64,000 bases of DNA from Motiliproteus sp047633175 (GTDB lineage: Bacteria; Pseudomonadota; Gammaproteobacteria; Pseudomonadales; Balneatricaceae): positions 76,199-140,198 of the forward strand of contig JBLIEQ010000006.1 of the NCBI GenBank assembly GCA_047633175.1. Reading direction: 5' to 3'. The notes beneath the pieces were generated by a model. That model had not been told where the DNA came from. It saw only the letters and a list, made by a program, of their open reading frames with translations, and searched no databases. Both the position numbers and the translations under genes were made by a program. Below, piece by piece: positions 15,674 to 24,546 of the stretch (within the stretch, counting starts at the first letter, position 1; each line of letters opens with the position of its first letter).

Positions 15674-17287
15674 CTACAAAGAAAGCACCCTGTCAGTGCG
15701 GCTTCTCAGTGACGCATCATGGCTATTAATGATGACTAACTTACCGTTCCAATGCCGGTGCAGTCGGTCGAGTATGCGTGCGGCTCTCGGCTGATCGATA
15801 CCCGCAGTGGGCTCATCTAATAGCAGCATCTGCGCATCCTGAAGGATTAATCGGGCCAGGCCCAGACGCTTGAGTTCACCACCCGAGAGCATGCGTTCGC
15901 CCTTTCCGAGCCAGGTATCCAACCCCTGAGGCAGTTGCTCACACCACTGTTGCAGCTCGACCAGCCGGAGTGTTTCTTCTAGATACTCATCTGAATGCGG
16001 CAGGTGCAAGCAGAGGTTGTAGCGCAGGGTACCACGCAACAACTCTATCTCCTGAGGCATTAAACCCAGCTGTCCTGCGGTGGTTTTTCCTATTGAGATA
16101 ACACCCTCGCCGGGCTGCAGGCGGCCCATCAGTAGCTGAAGAAAGGTGGTCTTGCCATGCCCACTGGGCGCGGTAATCCAATACCAGTGCGGGGCTTTTA
16201 ACTCCGCATTTAAGCGATCTATGATAAGCACTTCACGCTGTGGATAATGGTAGCTGAGCCCCGCCAGCTTAATGGCACTGGCAGCGGCAGGTATAAACCT
16301 GCGCTGATCTTTTTGACGGATCGTCGCGGTTTGCCGGTCAATTCTCTGTAGCGCGGTGACTCCCAAGCCGAAATTGGCCAGGGCATTAATGCCTCCCGAC
16401 ATCACCTCTTGCACCCCAAGCGTTAACAGCAGCAACATAAACAGGTGCGCACCTTCAAGCTGTCCCTGGGACAAGGCCGTCAGCCCTTGCCACAATACGA
16501 CGACTATCTGGACCGCAAATACCAGCTGGCTCGCCAGCAGCACGCGTTGTCGCGCGTGGCTGGCCTGTTGTTCTGAGTCATCTGCGGCGCTGGCCGCTTG
16601 TTGATGTAGCAGCGTACTCTGTTCAAAGCGTTGGTAGAGAATCAGGGTGCGTACATTGCTGAAGACTGAACTGGCGTTGCTCCATTGCTGGCTACGCTGC
16701 TGATTGAGTCTGTCTTGGGGCTGCAGTACCTGATGCATATAGAGCCAGGGCATCAACACCACACTGACCAACAGAATGGGGACTAACCATACCCAGATAG
16801 CCGGCATAAACAGTGACATAGTAATGAGATATAGAAGCGAGCACAGCAACATGACGAAACCCGGCACTAGGGCCGACAGGTAGAGCGCTTCGGCATGCTT
16901 GATATCCTCCATCAGCCGGCTGCTGACATCATGATTGTTCAAGGGTTGCTCTTGCCAGGAATGCTTTGCCAACTCACCGAACAGTTCTGCTCTTAATTGT
17001 GAAATCACCCTCAGCGTCGCTTCATGGGTGGATAGTCGCTCGCCATAACGACCCAGGGTACGCGTAATAGACAACCCTCTGACAATCGCCCCGGGGGCAA
17101 AGTAGTTAAAGCTATGTGCGCCCGCGACACTTAGTCCAGCCAGGGCGGTTGCACTGATGAACCAGCCCGATACGGCAAGTAAGGCGATGCCGGAAATAGC
17201 GGTAAGGGTGGCCAGCAGCAGCCCTAGGACTGCCAGGCCGCGCTGCTCCCAGAGTAAGCAGAAATAGCGTTTAACCAACGTTGGCAT
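15674..17287 (-). CDS. cydC: Cysteine/glutathione ABC exporter subunit CydC
   Basis: 537 residues from the proposed ATG. CydDC exports cysteine and glutathione to the periplasm and is needed to assemble cytochrome bd. The six-helix membrane domain (about 1-310) includes GWFISATALAGLSVAGAHSFNYFAPGAIVRGLSITRTLGRYGERL, characteristic of CydC. The ATPase domain has Walker A TAPSGHGKTTFL, signature LSGGELKRLGLARLIL and Walker B MLLLDEPTAGID. The proposed start (17287) overlaps the end of cydD by 17 bp and has an upstream GAGGGG; a longer frame begins at 17332. It is translationally coupled to cydD. Confidence 0.93.
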   Translation of the reverse strand: MPTLVKRYFCLLWEQRGLAVLGLLLATLTAISGIALLAVSGWFISATALAGLSVAGAHSFNYFAPGAIVRGLSITRTLGRYGERLSTHEATLRVISQLRAELFGELAKHSWQEQPLNNHDVSSRLMEDIKHAEALYLSALVPGFVMLLCSLLYLITMSLFMPAIWVWLVPILLVSVVLMPWLYMHQVLQPQDRLNQQRSQQWSNASSVFSNVRTLILYQRFEQSTLLHQQAASAADDSEQQASHARQRVLLASQLVFAVQIVVVLWQGLTALSQGQLEGAHLFMLLLLTLGVQEVMSGGINALANFGLGVTALQRIDRQTATIRQKDQRRFIPAAASAIKLAGLSYHYPQREVLIIDRLNAELKAPHWYWITAPSGHGKTTFLQLLMGRLQPGEGVISIGKTTAGQLGLMPQEIELLRGTLRYNLCLHLPHSDEYLEETLRLVELQQWCEQLPQGLDTWLGKGERMLSGGELKRLGLARLILQDAQMLLLDEPTAGIDQPRAARILDRLHRHWNGKLVIINSHDASLRSRTDRVLSL

Positions 17288-19028
17288 CGGTATCGCACCC
17301 CTCAGCAGCAATGTCACTTCCTGTCGCCTCAAACTGGATTACCTGATCGAAGCGCTGCTGATGACCCAGTCTGTGACTCGCGATGATCAGCATGCCGCCG
17401 TCGAGGGTAAATTGGTGCAGCGATTGTAAGAACAGTTCGGCTGTCTGATCGTCCAGATTGGCGGTGGGTTCATCCAGCAACAATAACCTGGGCTGGTGTA
17501 AAAACACTCGCGCTAAGGCGATGCGTTGCGCTTGCCCTCCGGACACGAAGCCACCCTGGTCAGCGATGCGATAGTCCAGCGTCTCTGGCAGGTCGCGCAC
17601 CACCTGCTCTACTTGCGCGGCAGCCAGTGCTGCAAATAACTGCTGCTCTGTAAAATCACGCCCCAGGCAGAGGTTATTGCGAATGCTGTCGAATAACAGT
17701 TCTGGATGCTGTGTCATGTAGCCAATTCTGCCTTTCCAGTCGTCACAGTTTTCCAGCACCCTGAACTGGCCATTAATCAGAATCTGACCGGATAGCGGCG
17801 GTAAGAAGCCGGCAAGCGTGTCTAGTAGCGTGCTCTTGCCGACACCGGAGGGGCCTTGCAGCAGCACGCTCTGACCGGGGAGGAGAGTGACGTTAATGGG
17901 GGCCGCTATTTTGCGACCCTCGCGCCCGGCCTGAAGCGCGCGCAAGACGACTGAGTCGATTGGCTCGTCTAGTCGGTGCTGGGTTTGCGGTTGCGGTTGC
18001 ATTGCTAGCGCTGGCGCTTTTTTTCTCAACAGACTGAGCAGATGTTCGGCAACACTCAGGGCTTCGGCACGCGCATGGTAAAGCGCTCCAAGGCGACGCA
18101 GCGGTAAGTAGAACGCGGGGGCGAGCATCAATAGAAACACGCCCTCCCCTAATGAAATGCTATCGCTCCAGCTGCCTAACTGATATTTACCCAGAAAGAA
18201 CAACCCTAAATAGACGGCGACCAGCGCAACACTGATCGCGCTGAAAAACTCCAGCACAGTGCCCGATAAGAATGCCAGCCGCAGTACCTGCATCGTCGAG
18301 CGGCGGTATCTTTCTGATTGTTGGTACAAAGACTCTTGCTCGTTGGTTGCCGTACCCGCCAACTGCAAGGCGCTCATGCCGCGGACCCTATCGGACAACA
18401 GGTTCCCCAGCCTGTTTAGCTGGATCAGGTTGCGTTGGCTGGCAGCGGCGGCCTTATGCCCCACGATAACCATAAAAACAGGCACGATCGGCGCCGTCAG
18501 CGCGAGTATCAGCGGGACCAGCCAGTTGATCGTGCTGCAGGCCAGCATGACCAGCAGCGGCGCTAGCATCGCTAAGCGTTGCTGGGGTAAGAACTCTGCA
18601 AAGTAGTCCCGCATGCTGTTAATTTCTGTGCTGAGCAGGGTGCTGAGTTCTGCTGCGGTGAAATCGGGAAACAGGTGGATATGAAGCTGTTGGCAGTGCG
18701 CTAGCGTCACAGCTCTCAAGCGAGCGCGTATCTTGATACTGGCTCTGTCGGCCAGGCGTGCTTGCAGCAAGGGTAAGCCGGCCTTCATACAAAGAATGGA
18801 TGCCAGTCCAATCCACCAGAGGGGTTGCTTCCACAGATCTTGTTGTTGATAGACCGCCGAATTAATCATCAGGGCGATGAGCGCGGCAAACCCGAGGGTA
18901 CTCAGGATTTGCAGCACGCCGATAAGGGTTAGCCAGGCGTTTTCTGTACGGGCGATGTTCCCCGCTTCGAGCAAGAATGCCTTGGCATCCGGACAACGAT
19001 CCAGGGGGAGAGTCGCCGTCTGTTTCAT
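17271..19028 (-). CDS. cydD: Cysteine/glutathione ABC exporter subunit CydD
   Basis: 585 residues. The membrane domain is followed by a nucleotide-binding domain with Walker A LQGPSGVGKSTLLDTLAG, signature VSGGQAQRIALARVFL and Walker B LLLLDEPTANLD. Membrane-domain wording such as RGMSALQLAG and FLPQQRLAMLAPLLV fits CydD. I start at the ATG at 19028 (MKQTATLPLDRC); the frame is open 44 codons further upstream into the divergent promoter region, but that extension is polar and overlaps the regulator's start. A 97-bp divergent spacer separates it from the sigma-54 activator gene, suggesting shared regulation. Confidence 0.93.
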   Translation of the reverse strand: MKQTATLPLDRCPDAKAFLLEAGNIARTENAWLTLIGVLQILSTLGFAALIALMINSAVYQQQDLWKQPLWWIGLASILCMKAGLPLLQARLADRASIKIRARLRAVTLAHCQQLHIHLFPDFTAAELSTLLSTEINSMRDYFAEFLPQQRLAMLAPLLVMLACSTINWLVPLILALTAPIVPVFMVIVGHKAAAASQRNLIQLNRLGNLLSDRVRGMSALQLAGTATNEQESLYQQSERYRRSTMQVLRLAFLSGTVLEFFSAISVALVAVYLGLFFLGKYQLGSWSDSISLGEGVFLLMLAPAFYLPLRRLGALYHARAEALSVAEHLLSLLRKKAPALAMQPQPQTQHRLDEPIDSVVLRALQAGREGRKIAAPINVTLLPGQSVLLQGPSGVGKSTLLDTLAGFLPPLSGQILINGQFRVLENCDDWKGRIGYMTQHPELLFDSIRNNLCLGRDFTEQQLFAALAAAQVEQVVRDLPETLDYRIADQGGFVSGGQAQRIALARVFLHQPRLLLLDEPTANLDDQTAELFLQSLHQFTLDGGMLIIASHRLGHQQRFDQVIQFEATGSDIAAEGCDTDANVG

Positions 19029-19125
19029 AGTAAGTGACTCGGTGGTTGATCGTGACAGTTCTGGCAGAAAGCGAGGCTTTTTGTCATCATCGTCATTCAC
19101 AAGAAAATAATGACGGGGTTGTAGC

Positions 19126-20451
19126 ATGGCAAGCGCCAGTTGGCTGGAAACGATGCGCACGGTGTTGAATAGCTACAGCGATCCGGCGGTGCTGGTGGAT
19201 GAGGATTATAACGTCGTGGCGGCTAACAGCAGCTACGATTTTCGCTTTGGTGAGTTTAACGACAACTATCCTGCAAAGTGTTATGCCCTCTCGCATGGTT
19301 ATCAGCGTCCCTGTGATCTTGAGGGCGAGACCTGCCCCATGCAGGCCGCCCGCGACACCGGCAGGCGTGCCAGCGTGTTGCATATCCATAATACGCCTCA
19401 GGGCAAGGAACACGTGGGTATAGACGCAATCCCGATCGTGGATGAAGCGCGCCGGCCTTACTTTATCGAGGTGATCAAGCCAATTCAGAACGTTAGCGCC
19501 GAGCCAATTGCTAACAAGATGATCGGCCGTAGCAAGGCGTTTATGCGCCTGGTCGATCTGATTCAACGGGTTGGAAAAACCAATACCAATGTCCTCCTGA
19601 TGGGGGCGTCTGGCACCGGTAAAGAGCTGGCGGCCCAGGCGATCCATTCGGGGAGTCCCAGGTCCAGCAAACCCTTTGTAACGGTTGAGTGCTCTGGCCT
19701 GACTGACACCCTGTTTGAAAGCGAACTGTTCGGCCATATGAAAGGCGCTTTCACGGGTGCGACCTATACTCGAACCGGATTGGTGCAATCGGCCCATGGC
19801 GGCACCCTCTTTCTCGATGAGGTTGGCGATGTTCCCCTGCACCTTCAGGTGAAACTGCTGCGCTTGATCGAAACCAAGACCTTCAGGCCCGTCGGTGACA
19901 GCAAGCCGGCGGCGGCTGATTTCAGGTTGGTGTGCGCCACGCATAAAGACCTGGCGACGATGATCGGACGGGGTGATTTCAGGGAAGATCTGTATCATCG
20001 CATCAGTACCTTTCCTATACGTTTGCCTGCCCTAAAGGAGCGGCGTGAGGATCTGCCCTTACTGGTGCAGAGTATTTTGCTGCGTATCGCAGAGAATATT
20101 CCTTTAAGCCTGACCGCTGAGGCCCAGGAGTTGCTGTCCCGTCAGTCGTTCAAGGGTAACGTTCGGGAGCTGAAAAACATCCTCGAACGCGCGATCGTCT
20201 TGCGTGATGATGATCAGATCGATGCGGACGTTATCCTGCAGAGCTTAAACCTGCTACCGGACCCAGAGACTCAGGATCCGACACCCGAGATCATTTTCCA
20301 GCAGCTAGCTCAGAAAAAAATGAGCCTGCAGGACTTAGAGCTGCACTATTTAAAGGCGCTGCTGCAAACCTATCCAGATAAAGGGCAGGTGGCTAAGATT
20401 GCCGATTGCAGCCTGCGGACCCTTTATCGAAAATTAGAAGCCGGAAATTAA
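19126..20451 (+). CDS. Sigma-54 enhancer-binding regulator with a cysteine-rich PAS domain
   Basis: 441 residues. The N-terminal PAS domain (about 5-125) holds three cysteines and a histidine in KCYALSHGYQRPCDLEGETC (C52, H57, C63, C70), a pattern suited to a heme, Fe-S or thiol redox switch (inference). The AAA+ domain has Walker A GASGTGKE (160-167), the sigma-54 contact loop GAFTGA (207-212), Walker B GGTLFLDEVGD and the arginine finger region FREDLYHR. The C-terminal Fis-type helix-turn-helix is KGQVAKIADCSLRTLYRKL (about 415-440). The gene sits between cydDC and cydABX, and a sigma-54 promoter precedes cydA, so activation of cytochrome bd synthesis is the likely job. It resembles NorR in architecture but has PAS rather than GAF input. 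Confidence 0.9.
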   Translation: MASASWLETMRTVLNSYSDPAVLVDEDYNVVAANSSYDFRFGEFNDNYPAKCYALSHGYQRPCDLEGETCPMQAARDTGRRASVLHIHNTPQGKEHVGIDAIPIVDEARRPYFIEVIKPIQNVSAEPIANKMIGRSKAFMRLVDLIQRVGKTNTNVLLMGASGTGKELAAQAIHSGSPRSSKPFVTVECSGLTDTLFESELFGHMKGAFTGATYTRTGLVQSAHGGTLFLDEVGDVPLHLQVKLLRLIETKTFRPVGDSKPAAADFRLVCATHKDLATMIGRGDFREDLYHRISTFPIRLPALKERREDLPLLVQSILLRIAENIPLSLTAEAQELLSRQSFKGNVRELKNILERAIVLRDDDQIDADVILQSLNLLPDPETQDPTPEIIFQQLAQKKMSLQDLELHYLKALLQTYPDKGQVAKIADCSLRTLYRKLEAGN

Positions 20452-20523
20452 AAGTCCTTGATGAGAATGCCTGAACTTTGCGAGCAAACCGGCCCGCCGA
20501 AGCAGACCGGCATTGCTGAGGAA

Positions 20524-20622
20524 TTATTCGTCATCACTCATCGAATTTTCCAGCCACATAACATTAATAATGCCAAAGCTACACGCCAGTAAAACCCCAA
20601 GAATCCATGTGAAATACCACAT
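20524..20622 (-). CDS. cydX: Cytochrome bd accessory subunit CydX
   Basis: A 32-residue peptide beginning MWYFTWILGVLLACSF and ending MSDDE. It is a single hydrophobic helix with the conserved MWYF-WILG-LLACSFG pattern of CydX (YbgT), which binds and stabilises CydAB. It starts 11 bp after the cydB stop with a GAGG ribosome site about 9 nt upstream. The gene is easily missed because of its length. Confidence 0.93.
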   Translation of the reverse strand: MWYFTWILGVLLACSFGIINVMWLENSMSDDE

Positions 20623-20633
20623 AAAAATCGCCT

Positions 20634-21770
20634 CTAGTAAAATGAAACACTGTTGTTTTCGATAGCGTCAGGCTCGACCCGACCCCACATCTTGTAATAA
20701 CTCCACAGGGTATAGGCCAGTATCAACGGTACGAAGATGATCACGACCCAGAGCATGATCTCTAGCGTCAACTTGCTGGAGGTTGCATCCCAGAGCGTAA
20801 GGCTGCTCGCCAAATCGATAGATGAGGGCATCAAGAACGGAAACAGCGTGGTGCCTGCCAGCAGGATAATGCTGCTGATGGCCAGCGAACTCACCAAGAA
20901 CGCCCAGCCATTGCGCTGAGTTCGGGCGAGTACGCTGGTCAACAAGGGCAAAATCACCGCCAGCACCGGGAGCAGCCAGAGCTGCGGATAAAGGTCAAAG
21001 TGTGTTAACCAGCTGTCACTGAGCACGACGCTTTTGCTTAGCGGATTAGAGCCGGCATCGCCAATAACAGCACTGCTAATCTCATAACCAGGAATAGCGG
21101 TGAGCAACCAGACACCGGCGATCATCAACAGCAGACTCAATAATGGACCTGCCAACATCGCTATAGCTCTGGCACGAAACTGAATCTCACCACCGGCTCG
21201 CATCTGCAGCCAGACGGCACCATGCTGGATCAGCATAGTCACACTGACCAGACCACAGATAAGCGCAAACGGATTGAGCAGTGCCCAGAACGACCCCGTA
21301 TAGGTGGGGCGAGTAAATTCATCAAAGCTGAAAGGCACCCCAAGAAACAGATTTCCGAAGGCGACCCCGAACACCAACGCCGGCACGAAGGAGCCGAGAC
21401 ACAGACCCAGATCCCAATTGCTGCGCCAGCGTTTACCCGGCATTTTGCTTCGGTATTCAAATCCTATAGGGCGGAAAAACAGGGCGAATAACACCAGTAG
21501 CATGGCCCAGTAGAAGCCGGAAAATGCGGTCGCGTACACCAGCGGCCAGGCGGCAAAAAGGGCGCCGCCTGCGGTCACGAACCACACCTGATTGCCATCC
21601 CAATGAGGCGCGATGGTATTAATAATCACCCGCCGTTCGGTATCGGTCTTGCCCAGTAACGGCAGTAACATGGCGACACCCAGATCGAAACCATCGGTGA
21701 TTGCGAAGCCGATCAATAATACGCCGACCAACAGCCACCAGACCAGTCGCAGAGTTTCGTAATCAAACAT
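20634..21770 (-). CDS. cydB: Cytochrome bd ubiquinol oxidase subunit II
   Basis: 378-residue, nine-helix-type membrane subunit. MFDYETLRLVWWLLVGVLLIGFAITDGFDLGV, APHWDGNQVWFVTAGGALFAAWP and FFRPIGFEYRSK are diagnostic. It partners CydA and supports heme insertion and quaternary structure. The start overlaps the cydA end by 8 bp, implying coupled translation. With cydX downstream, the operon is cydABX. Confidence 0.95.
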   Translation of the reverse strand: MFDYETLRLVWWLLVGVLLIGFAITDGFDLGVAMLLPLLGKTDTERRVIINTIAPHWDGNQVWFVTAGGALFAAWPLVYATAFSGFYWAMLLVLFALFFRPIGFEYRSKMPGKRWRSNWDLGLCLGSFVPALVFGVAFGNLFLGVPFSFDEFTRPTYTGSFWALLNPFALICGLVSVTMLIQHGAVWLQMRAGGEIQFRARAIAMLAGPLLSLLLMIAGVWLLTAIPGYEISSAVIGDAGSNPLSKSVVLSDSWLTHFDLYPQLWLLPVLAVILPLLTSVLARTQRNGWAFLVSSLAISSIILLAGTTLFPFLMPSSIDLASSLTLWDATSSKLTLEIMLWVVIIFVPLILAYTLWSYYKMWGRVEPDAIENNSVSFY

Positions 21771-23331
21771 GCTTGAGTTCCCCTTGTTGTTCGTTCTCGT
21801 AACGGCCCGTTTCTAACGCGCTGGGACCTTTGCGGATATATTTCAACATTAGATACACTTCGATAACCAGGAACAGGGAGTAGAGACTCGCAAAGCCTGC
21901 AATGCTCATCCATAAGTCGGTTTCGCTGAGGGTGGATGTCGCCACATAGGTCGGCAAAATCTCACCGATAGCCCAGGGCTGACGCCCAAATTCAGCGATA
22001 AACCAACCGGTTTCGATGGCCACCCAGGGAAGCGGCAAGCACAACAATGACAGTTTGAGCATCCAGGGGGTCTTATGCTCACGTCGACGAGCCGTGAAGT
22101 AAAACGCCGCAGCAAAGGTGAACAGCATGATGAAACCGCAGGCGACCATGATCCGAAACGACCAGAAGATGGGCGCGACCTGCGGGATAGTATCCCTTGC
22201 TGCCGCCTTGATCTGGGCCTCGGTAGCATCGACCACCTCTTCGGTAAAGCGTTTCAGCAGCAGGCCATAGCCAAGATCATCACTGACGGCGCTGAAAGCG
22301 GCACGGTTTTCAGGGCCATCTTCACCGTTGCGTAGTTTTTGCAGCAGGCCATAGGCGAGCATGCCGTTACGGATACGTACTTCACTGGCAATGATTAAGT
22401 CTTTGATGCCAGTAACCTCGGTGTCGATAGAGCGGGTCGCGATCAGCCCCAGCAGGTAGGGCACTCGTACGGCATAGTCCGTGATTTGACGTTCCTGATC
22501 AGGAAGACCGATCAGTGTAAATGCAGCCGGTGCAGGGTGTGTCTCCCATTCCGACTCTATGGCGGCTAATTTAACCTTCTGCACATCGCCGACTTCATAG
22601 CCACTCTCATCGCCGAGAATAATGACAGAAACGATAGACGCCAGCCCAAAAGCCGCGGCGATCGCGAACGAGCGCCGGGCGAAGCCGACGTCTCTGTTGC
22701 GTAGCATGTAATAGGCGCTGATCGAGAGCACAAACATCGCACCCGTCACATAGCCTGCCGAAACGGTATGCACGAACTTGACCTGAGCGACGGGGTTGAA
22801 GATCACTGTCGCAAAGCTATCCATCTCCATGCGCATGGTTTCGAAGTTAAAATAAGCACCTACCGGGTTCTGCATCCAGCCGTTGGCGATAAGAATCCAC
22901 AGCGCCGAGAAGTTCGAGCCAATCGCGACCAGCCAAGTAACCGCCAGATGCTGTACCCGGCTAAGGCGATCCCAGCCGAAGAAGAACAGGCCGATAAAGG
23001 TCGATTCCAGAAAGAACGCCATCAGGCCTTCGATGGCTAGGGGGGCACCAAAGACATCACCGACATAATGTGAGTAATAGGCCCAGTTAGTCCCAAACTG
23101 GAACTCCATCGTCAGACCGGTGGTGACACCTAATGCGAAGTTAATGCCAAAGAGCTTCCCCCAGAAACGGGTCATATCTTTGTAGACCTGCTTGTCGGTC
23201 ATCACGTAAACCGACTCCATGATGGCCAGCATAAATGCCAGCCCCAGCGTCAGGGGCACGAATAAAAAGTGATACATCGCCGTTAAGGCGAATTGCCAAC
23301 GAGAGAGTTCCACTACTGCTTCAGAAACCAT
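21763..23331 (-). CDS. cydA: Cytochrome bd ubiquinol oxidase subunit I
   Basis: 522 residues. Reduces O2 to water with ubiquinol at high oxygen affinity. The heme b595 ligand histidine is H21 (ALTAMYHFLFVPLTLG), with MEFQFGTNWAYYSHYVGDVFGAPLAIEGL and the quinol-site-associated GRQPWAIGEILPT downstream. The long hydrophilic Q-loop region (about 240-400) places it in the bd-I, long-loop type. I use the ATG at 23331 preceded by AAAGG; the open frame extends 73 codons further but has no membrane or family signature. A sigma-54 promoter lies about 130 bp upstream. Confidence 0.95.
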   Translation of the reverse strand: MVSEAVVELSRWQFALTAMYHFLFVPLTLGLAFMLAIMESVYVMTDKQVYKDMTRFWGKLFGINFALGVTTGLTMEFQFGTNWAYYSHYVGDVFGAPLAIEGLMAFFLESTFIGLFFFGWDRLSRVQHLAVTWLVAIGSNFSALWILIANGWMQNPVGAYFNFETMRMEMDSFATVIFNPVAQVKFVHTVSAGYVTGAMFVLSISAYYMLRNRDVGFARRSFAIAAAFGLASIVSVIILGDESGYEVGDVQKVKLAAIESEWETHPAPAAFTLIGLPDQERQITDYAVRVPYLLGLIATRSIDTEVTGIKDLIIASEVRIRNGMLAYGLLQKLRNGEDGPENRAAFSAVSDDLGYGLLLKRFTEEVVDATEAQIKAAARDTIPQVAPIFWSFRIMVACGFIMLFTFAAAFYFTARRREHKTPWMLKLSLLCLPLPWVAIETGWFIAEFGRQPWAIGEILPTYVATSTLSETDLWMSIAGFASLYSLFLVIEVYLMLKYIRKGPSALETGRYENEQQGELKHV

Positions 23332-23456
23332 AAACAACGACCTTTGTAAGTGAGTCCGACGGTTGTCGGTATTAACAGAAAATGACTTCAGCGTTAAAAC
23401 TGTGCAGGCCCTTGAAGCACTCCGTTGGCGTACTCCGTTACGCACTCTGTGATGCA

Positions 23457-23475
23457 TTAGCAATGTTCGCGCCAA
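23457..23475 (-). promoter_or_regulatory. Sigma-54 promoter of cydABX
   Basis: On the minus strand the sequence is TTGGCGCGAACATTGCTAA, which fits YTGGCACGRNNNTTGCW with a single mismatch and exact GG-N10-GC spacing (GG 23473-23472, GC 23461-23460). The predicted start is near 23448, giving a leader of roughly 115 nt. With an enhancer-binding regulator encoded 3 kb away at 19126, this is a strong case for sigma-54 control of cytochrome bd. The activator site itself was not identified. Confidence 0.8.
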
Positions 23476-23631
23476 CAACCCTAAGCCCAGAAACGCCCTG
23501 CCGCTTCGCTTCGCAGCCCAAAGCAGGCCTTTTTTTAGGCTATGTCCCAATCTGTTGTTGTGACTAGCCCTTTCATTCTGTTCAAAAGATCGCCTGCAGG
23601 CAGGTTCCCACGGTGCTAAGGCTGAGTTTTG

Positions 23632-23985
23632 TAGGTGATCTTGTAGCTTTTTGAAAGGCTTGAAACGGCAATCACACCATCAGAATGGCGCCAAACCCCC
23701 TTTCTAAACCGATGAAATACAGACTGAAAAAGGCCCGCAGGGTCGATCCATTGGCCCTTGTCAGTTCCCGACAACAACGGCATACCTGCGTCCCTGCAGG
23801 CAATGGCGAGAATGGCGGCTGAGGCAGACAAATCGGCATGATTGCCGATTTGCACAGCCGCAGGCGCGAATCCGCAGGGCGGTTTAGTAGGGGGCGCTTT
23901 CTTTGCTTCGCTTTCTTTGTCGCTACAAACAAATAAAGCCGCCGGGAGGCGGAACCGGAGTTTGATTAAAAAGACAATAATGCTG
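23632..23985. repeat. Long dispersed repeat, copy A
   Basis: About 350 bp. It shares AAAGGCTTGAAACGGCA, CACCATCAGAATGGCGCCAA, CTTTCTAAACCGATGAAATA, AAGGCCCGCAGGGTCGA, CAGTTCCCGACAACAACGGC, GGCTGAGGCAGACAAATCGG, CAGGGCGGTTTAGTAGGGGG and TTTCTTTGTCGCTACAAA with copies near 54.4 kb and 63.6 kb, and the central part with 24.2 kb. The open frames inside it differ between copies by indels, so it is unlikely to encode a conserved protein. It lies upstream of the cydA promoter. Confidence 0.85.
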
Positions 23986-24128
23986 AATTAACTTCTGCAA
24001 CACTTAACTGGTACATAGCCTATTTTTAAGACTTCTGGCAGGAAGAATTGTCATTTATGACTTTTTTTGTGACAAAAATTGCACTTCCATCTGCATACTA
24101 GGAGAGGGGACGTAGAAAAGAGCCTCGG

Positions 24129-24152
24129 AAATAAATCGGGACAGATTTATTT
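24129..24152. repeat. Hairpin with AAATAAATC arms (GGGACA element)
   Basis: AAATAAATC and GATTTATTT form a 9-bp inverted repeat around GGGACA. Related GGGACA-TATTTATT and CAGATCTGTCCC strings occur at 48.6 kb and 36.97 kb, so this appears to be a family of small palindromic elements. Confidence 0.6.
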
Positions 24153-24164
24153 TTCAGACCCCAA

Positions 24165-24300
24165 GGGTTGATCCATTGGCCGTTGTCAGTTCCCGACAAC
24201 AACGGCATACCTGCGTCCCTGCAGGCAATGGCGAGATAGGCAGCTGAAGCAGACAGCCGGCAGGATAGCCAATTAGGGGATGAGGGGATAAAGAGATAAA
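24165..24300. repeat. Long dispersed repeat, copy B (short version)
   Basis: Carries GGGTTGATCCATTGGCC, GTTGTCAGTTCCCGACAACA, ACGGCATACCTGCGTCCCTG and CAGGCAATGGCGAGA, as in copy A, then AGGCAGCTGAAGCAGACAGC, as in copies C and D. It lacks the ends of the larger copies. No gene is seen from 23.6 to 24.5 kb. Confidence 0.75.
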
Positions 24301-24344
24301 GGGGGCTGCTCCCTTTACCGTTAATCCTACGCCCTGCACAGTGG

Positions 24345-24495
24345 GGTCTTTTGTAGGTTGGCCGTCAAACGCTCCTGCATGGGCGGCACTAACTACGTCC
24401 CTGTAGCGCGGGCTTTAGCCTGACGATGAGTGTGCCCTGCCAGTATTGTCGGACTACTTTCTACCCAAAAAACGCCGACCCACAGGGCGTGAAGA
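24345..24495. repeat. Extragenic palindromic repeat mosaic, copy 3
   Basis: Contains GTAGGTTGGCCGTCAAACGC, TCCTGCATGGGCGGCACTAA, CTACGTCCCTGTAGCGCGGG, CTTTAGCCTGACGATG, then TTGTCGGACTACTTTCTACC and AACGCCGACCCACAGGGCG. It is the inverse of the element at 28.97-29.06 kb. Confidence 0.8.
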
Positions 24496-24546
24496 TAAAG
24501 GGGATAGTCCCCATTATCGACCCCTTTATTGTATGAACGCAGTGCA

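Noticed and set aside
19029..19125. Possible sigma-54 promoter in the cydD/regulator divergent spacer
   Set aside because: TGGCAGAAAGCGAGGC resembles a -24 element, but the -12 GC is one base out of register (GG-N11-GC), and the minus strand has no match.
23616..23932. Open frames in the long dispersed repeat (similar short translations at 23.6, 24.2, 54.1-54.8 and 63.6 kb)
   Set aside because: The translations resemble one another only because the DNA repeats; frames shift between copies, there are no ribosome sites, and the composition is biased. Treated as non-coding repeat.
23971..24110. Sigma-54-like TGGCAGGAAGAATTGTC and TGTGACAAAAATTGCAC strings
   Set aside because: Each lacks either the -24 GG or the -12 GC, and neither lies at a sensible distance from a gene start.
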